From: a virus
Virus record (IMG/VR): IMGVR_UViG_3300018080_000105
Coordinates: 120,022-184,021 of that record
Strand: one strand, 5' to 3'
DNA length: 64,000 nt
This document shows, in pieces, positions 62,377 through 64,000 of the stretch (the first letter of the stretch is position 1; every line of letters begins with the position of its first letter). The position numbers and the translations under genes are program-made. The notes below the pieces were generated by a model. That model did not search any database. It saw nothing but the letters and a program-made list of their open reading frames with translations, and was not told the DNA's origin.

Positions 62377-62583
62377 TTAGTCGTCATCATCGTCGAGGTA
62401 ATCGTCGTAGTCATCGTCATCGAGGTAATCGTCGTCGAAGTCGTCTTCGTCATCATCGTCTTCGTCATCGATGTACCCGGAAACGGAGAATTCCGGCTCG
62501 GGATCAGTTAGGAACGCGTGAGTGTCCTGAATGGTCCTTACTTCGTCGAGCCAGTGCGGCATCTCAATCTCTGCTGTCGTCAT
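62377..62583 (-). CDS. Small protein with extreme acidic tail, 68 aa
   Basis: The ATG at 62583 has AAGGA 8 bases upstream. The first 45 residues are ordinary; the tail is almost pure Asp with a few Tyr and Leu (DDDYLDDDDYDDYLDDDDD). Such acidic tails mimic DNA or bind basic proteins; DNA mimicry against a host defence protein is one possibility. It overlaps the gene upstream by 20 bases. Confidence 0.68.
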   Translation of the reverse strand: MTTAEIEMPHWLDEVRTIQDTHAFLTDPEPEFSVSGYIDDEDDDDEDDFDDDYLDDDDYDDYLDDDDD

Positions 62584-64000
62584 CCACATTGTCCTTTTCG
62601 GTCGGCTGCCACCAGTCAGGCTTTAGCAGCCAGCCACGTGCGTTGTCACGTGACGGTTCTCCGAGAAGTACACCAGCCTCATCCAGAGCCTTGGTGATCA
62701 GCAGGACATCTGGCACCAATCCACAGTCTGATCGTACTGCGGAACAGAACCTGTCCTGCGACAGCCATACAGCTTTTTGCCGAGGTAAATCAACTAACCC
62801 GGGATTGCTGACGGTGTCGTAACCTGCCTGTACGAGCGGAAGTGCGCCACGTGCCTGCAGGTCCATGACAGCTGCTTCCACATGGGAAACGGCTGCCGTA
62901 CTTGTGGGTGTGTGAAGCACACACTTTGCCGCTTCGATCGCGACGGTCCTCGCTCCGAGCGATTTGAACCAGGTAGCCATATCCCGCAACACACACAGTG
63001 CCAGATCGCGATCGATCTCTGGCAATGTAAGCTGCTTATCCGACAGGTACTGCAGGTAGTTGGGAATGATGTGCCGCACAGCCCCGTCGGCCAGCTGCAG
63101 CGATCCGAGTTCCCGAGTCTGCTCAATCAGGTTGAACTGCTCACGGAGTGCGAGCATTCGACCACCGACACGTGACATGTTGAGCGTCAAATTCTGAATC
63201 ACAGGGTCATTGACCCATTCAGAGGCCGCAGCCGTACGCTCGAACCGGGTCACTATGGGCCAGGTATGTCCACTGCGTACTTTCTCGACCAAGACCGCCA
63301 GGTCATTGTCGTCTGGTACACGTAGAGAAGGACAACCCAACTGTTTCAATGCGTCCGTGCCCATGCTCTGAGCGCCGGCACCTGCCAGCAAGATCGGACG
63401 TTGGTTCCTATTTACCGCTGGCGCCACAATGTTGGCGACCACGCAGGCAGCGGTTGCCCAGATCAACTGGGTCTCTTCATTTTTCCGGGCCAATGCCTGC
63501 CGAAACCGTAGCGGGATAATTCCGGGCAGCGGTAATGCCGTCGCCGGCGTATTGACAGTAGCGACGACGCCGACTTCCAACTCTTTCACACGACCGTATT
63601 TGATGCCGAACGTCGGAAAAGTGAACTGCTGTGCTTCGTCGCACCAACCGACACTGCCGGTCGTCTTCACGTATTCCGGCGGGTGCATTCGCAATGACAG
63701 GTCCAGTGCTTTCTTGCCCCATCGAGGGCACAGCTCTGCAACACCGGCACGTGCCTCGTCTCGCAGGAACTTGGTGATCCATGACCGAATCCCGTTGTCC
63801 AGTGTCGTGGTGGGGAGCATGAACGGGTAGCGTTCTCCTTTGAAGAACACGTTACCCTGGTAGTAGCTTTTCTGCGGGGTGTTGAGCACACGATCAATCT
63901 GCATCGTGAAGTTGCTGATCTGTTTGCCTGTCTCGGTGATCCAGCAACCGTTCTTCTCTGCAACCCACTGATTGTCAAACTGCAGCCGGCAACCGACGCG
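62564..64000 (-). CDS. Partial protein, possibly a replication/primase-helicase ATPase
   Basis: The frame is open from the right edge, so the N-terminus is missing; at least 478 residues are present. The start of the visible part (ITETGKQISNFTMQIDRVLN) recalls DUF927-type domains of phage and plasmid primase-helicases. RPILLAGAGAQSMGTDALKQ could be a degenerate nucleotide loop, but no clear Walker A lysine is seen. Helical regions follow. It carries one copy of the 15-bp element within its coding sequence. Identification is tentative. Confidence 0.6.
   Translation of the reverse strand, partial: RVGCRLQFDNQWVAEKNGCWITETGKQISNFTMQIDRVLNTPQKSYYQGNVFFKGERYPFMLPTTTLDNGIRSWITKFLRDEARAGVAELCPRWGKKALDLSLRMHPPEYVKTTGSVGWCDEAQQFTFPTFGIKYGRVKELEVGVVATVNTPATALPLPGIIPLRFRQALARKNEETQLIWATAACVVANIVAPAVNRNQRPILLAGAGAQSMGTDALKQLGCPSLRVPDDNDLAVLVEKVRSGHTWPIVTRFERTAAASEWVNDPVIQNLTLNMSRVGGRMLALREQFNLIEQTRELGSLQLADGAVRHIIPNYLQYLSDKQLTLPEIDRDLALCVLRDMATWFKSLGARTVAIEAAKCVLHTPTSTAAVSHVEAAVMDLQARGALPLVQAGYDTVSNPGLVDLPRQKAVWLSQDRFCSAVRSDCGLVPDVLLITKALDEAGVLLGEPSRDNARGWLLKPDWWQPTEKDNVDDDSRD
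63403..63417 (-). repeat. 15-bp element, copy 5 (inside a coding sequence)
   Basis: The minus strand reads CGGTAAATAGGAACC and here encodes VNRN in the partial gene at the right edge. It is not next to a stop or an obvious start codon. Confidence 0.8.

Overview
The window looks like part of a large double-stranded DNA tailed-phage genome. It has a portal protein, a large terminase, a complete phage-type replisome and tightly packed genes, almost all on the minus strand, that commonly overlap by 1-8 bases (ATGA, GTGA or TGATG junctions). No ribosomal RNA, tRNA, integrase, transposase or CRISPR array was seen. Base composition is moderately GC-rich by eye. Heptose-nucleotide enzymes (GmhB, HldE) and several glycosyltransferases point to a Gram-negative-type host, but the host cannot be named from the sequence.

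Layout, following minus-strand transcription from right to left. The right edge (62.4-64 kb) holds a truncated protein that may be a replication ATPase. The large terminase (59.6-61.5 kb) is the only confident plus-strand gene. From 59.5 to 49.3 kb lie mostly unknown genes plus a small hydrophobic protein, a DUF1360-like membrane protein, RNase H, an ATP-dependent DNA ligase with a WGR-like domain, several zinc-ribbon proteins and a DUF4942-like adenine methyltransferase. A 900-base non-coding region (48364-49263) follows, rich in hairpins and dyads. From 48.3 to 40.8 kb is a possible sugar or acyl metabolism block: an AMP-forming ligase-like enzyme, a DUF115-like protein, HldE and a possible GT-A protein.

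From 40.4 to 24.5 kb is the replication and recombination core: SbcD, SbcC, a UvsW-like helicase, DnaB-type helicase, DnaG-type primase, a uracil-DNA-glycosylase-like/DNA polymerase A fusion, a putative single-strand-binding protein with an Ala/Pro tail, and a RecA-like recombinase. From 24.5 to 13 kb are unknown genes, a glycosyltransferase, ThyX, GmhB, a SEC-C zinc protein, dUTPase with a long extension, a DnaQ-like exonuclease, RuvC and a DNA methyltransferase. From 13 kb to the left edge are unknown, possibly virion, genes, the portal, two glycosyltransferases, a tubulin/FtsZ-like GTPase with an acidic neighbour, and small unknown genes.

Three themes stand out. ThyX, dUTPase and the UDG-like polymerase extension all bear on keeping uracil out of DNA. 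GmhB, HldE and the glycosyltransferases could make and use ADP-heptose. Expression seems to be tuned by non-coding elements: a 15-bp sequence repeated five times, terminator-like hairpins placed 8-20 bases upstream of Shine-Dalgarno sites, and the structured 900-base region.
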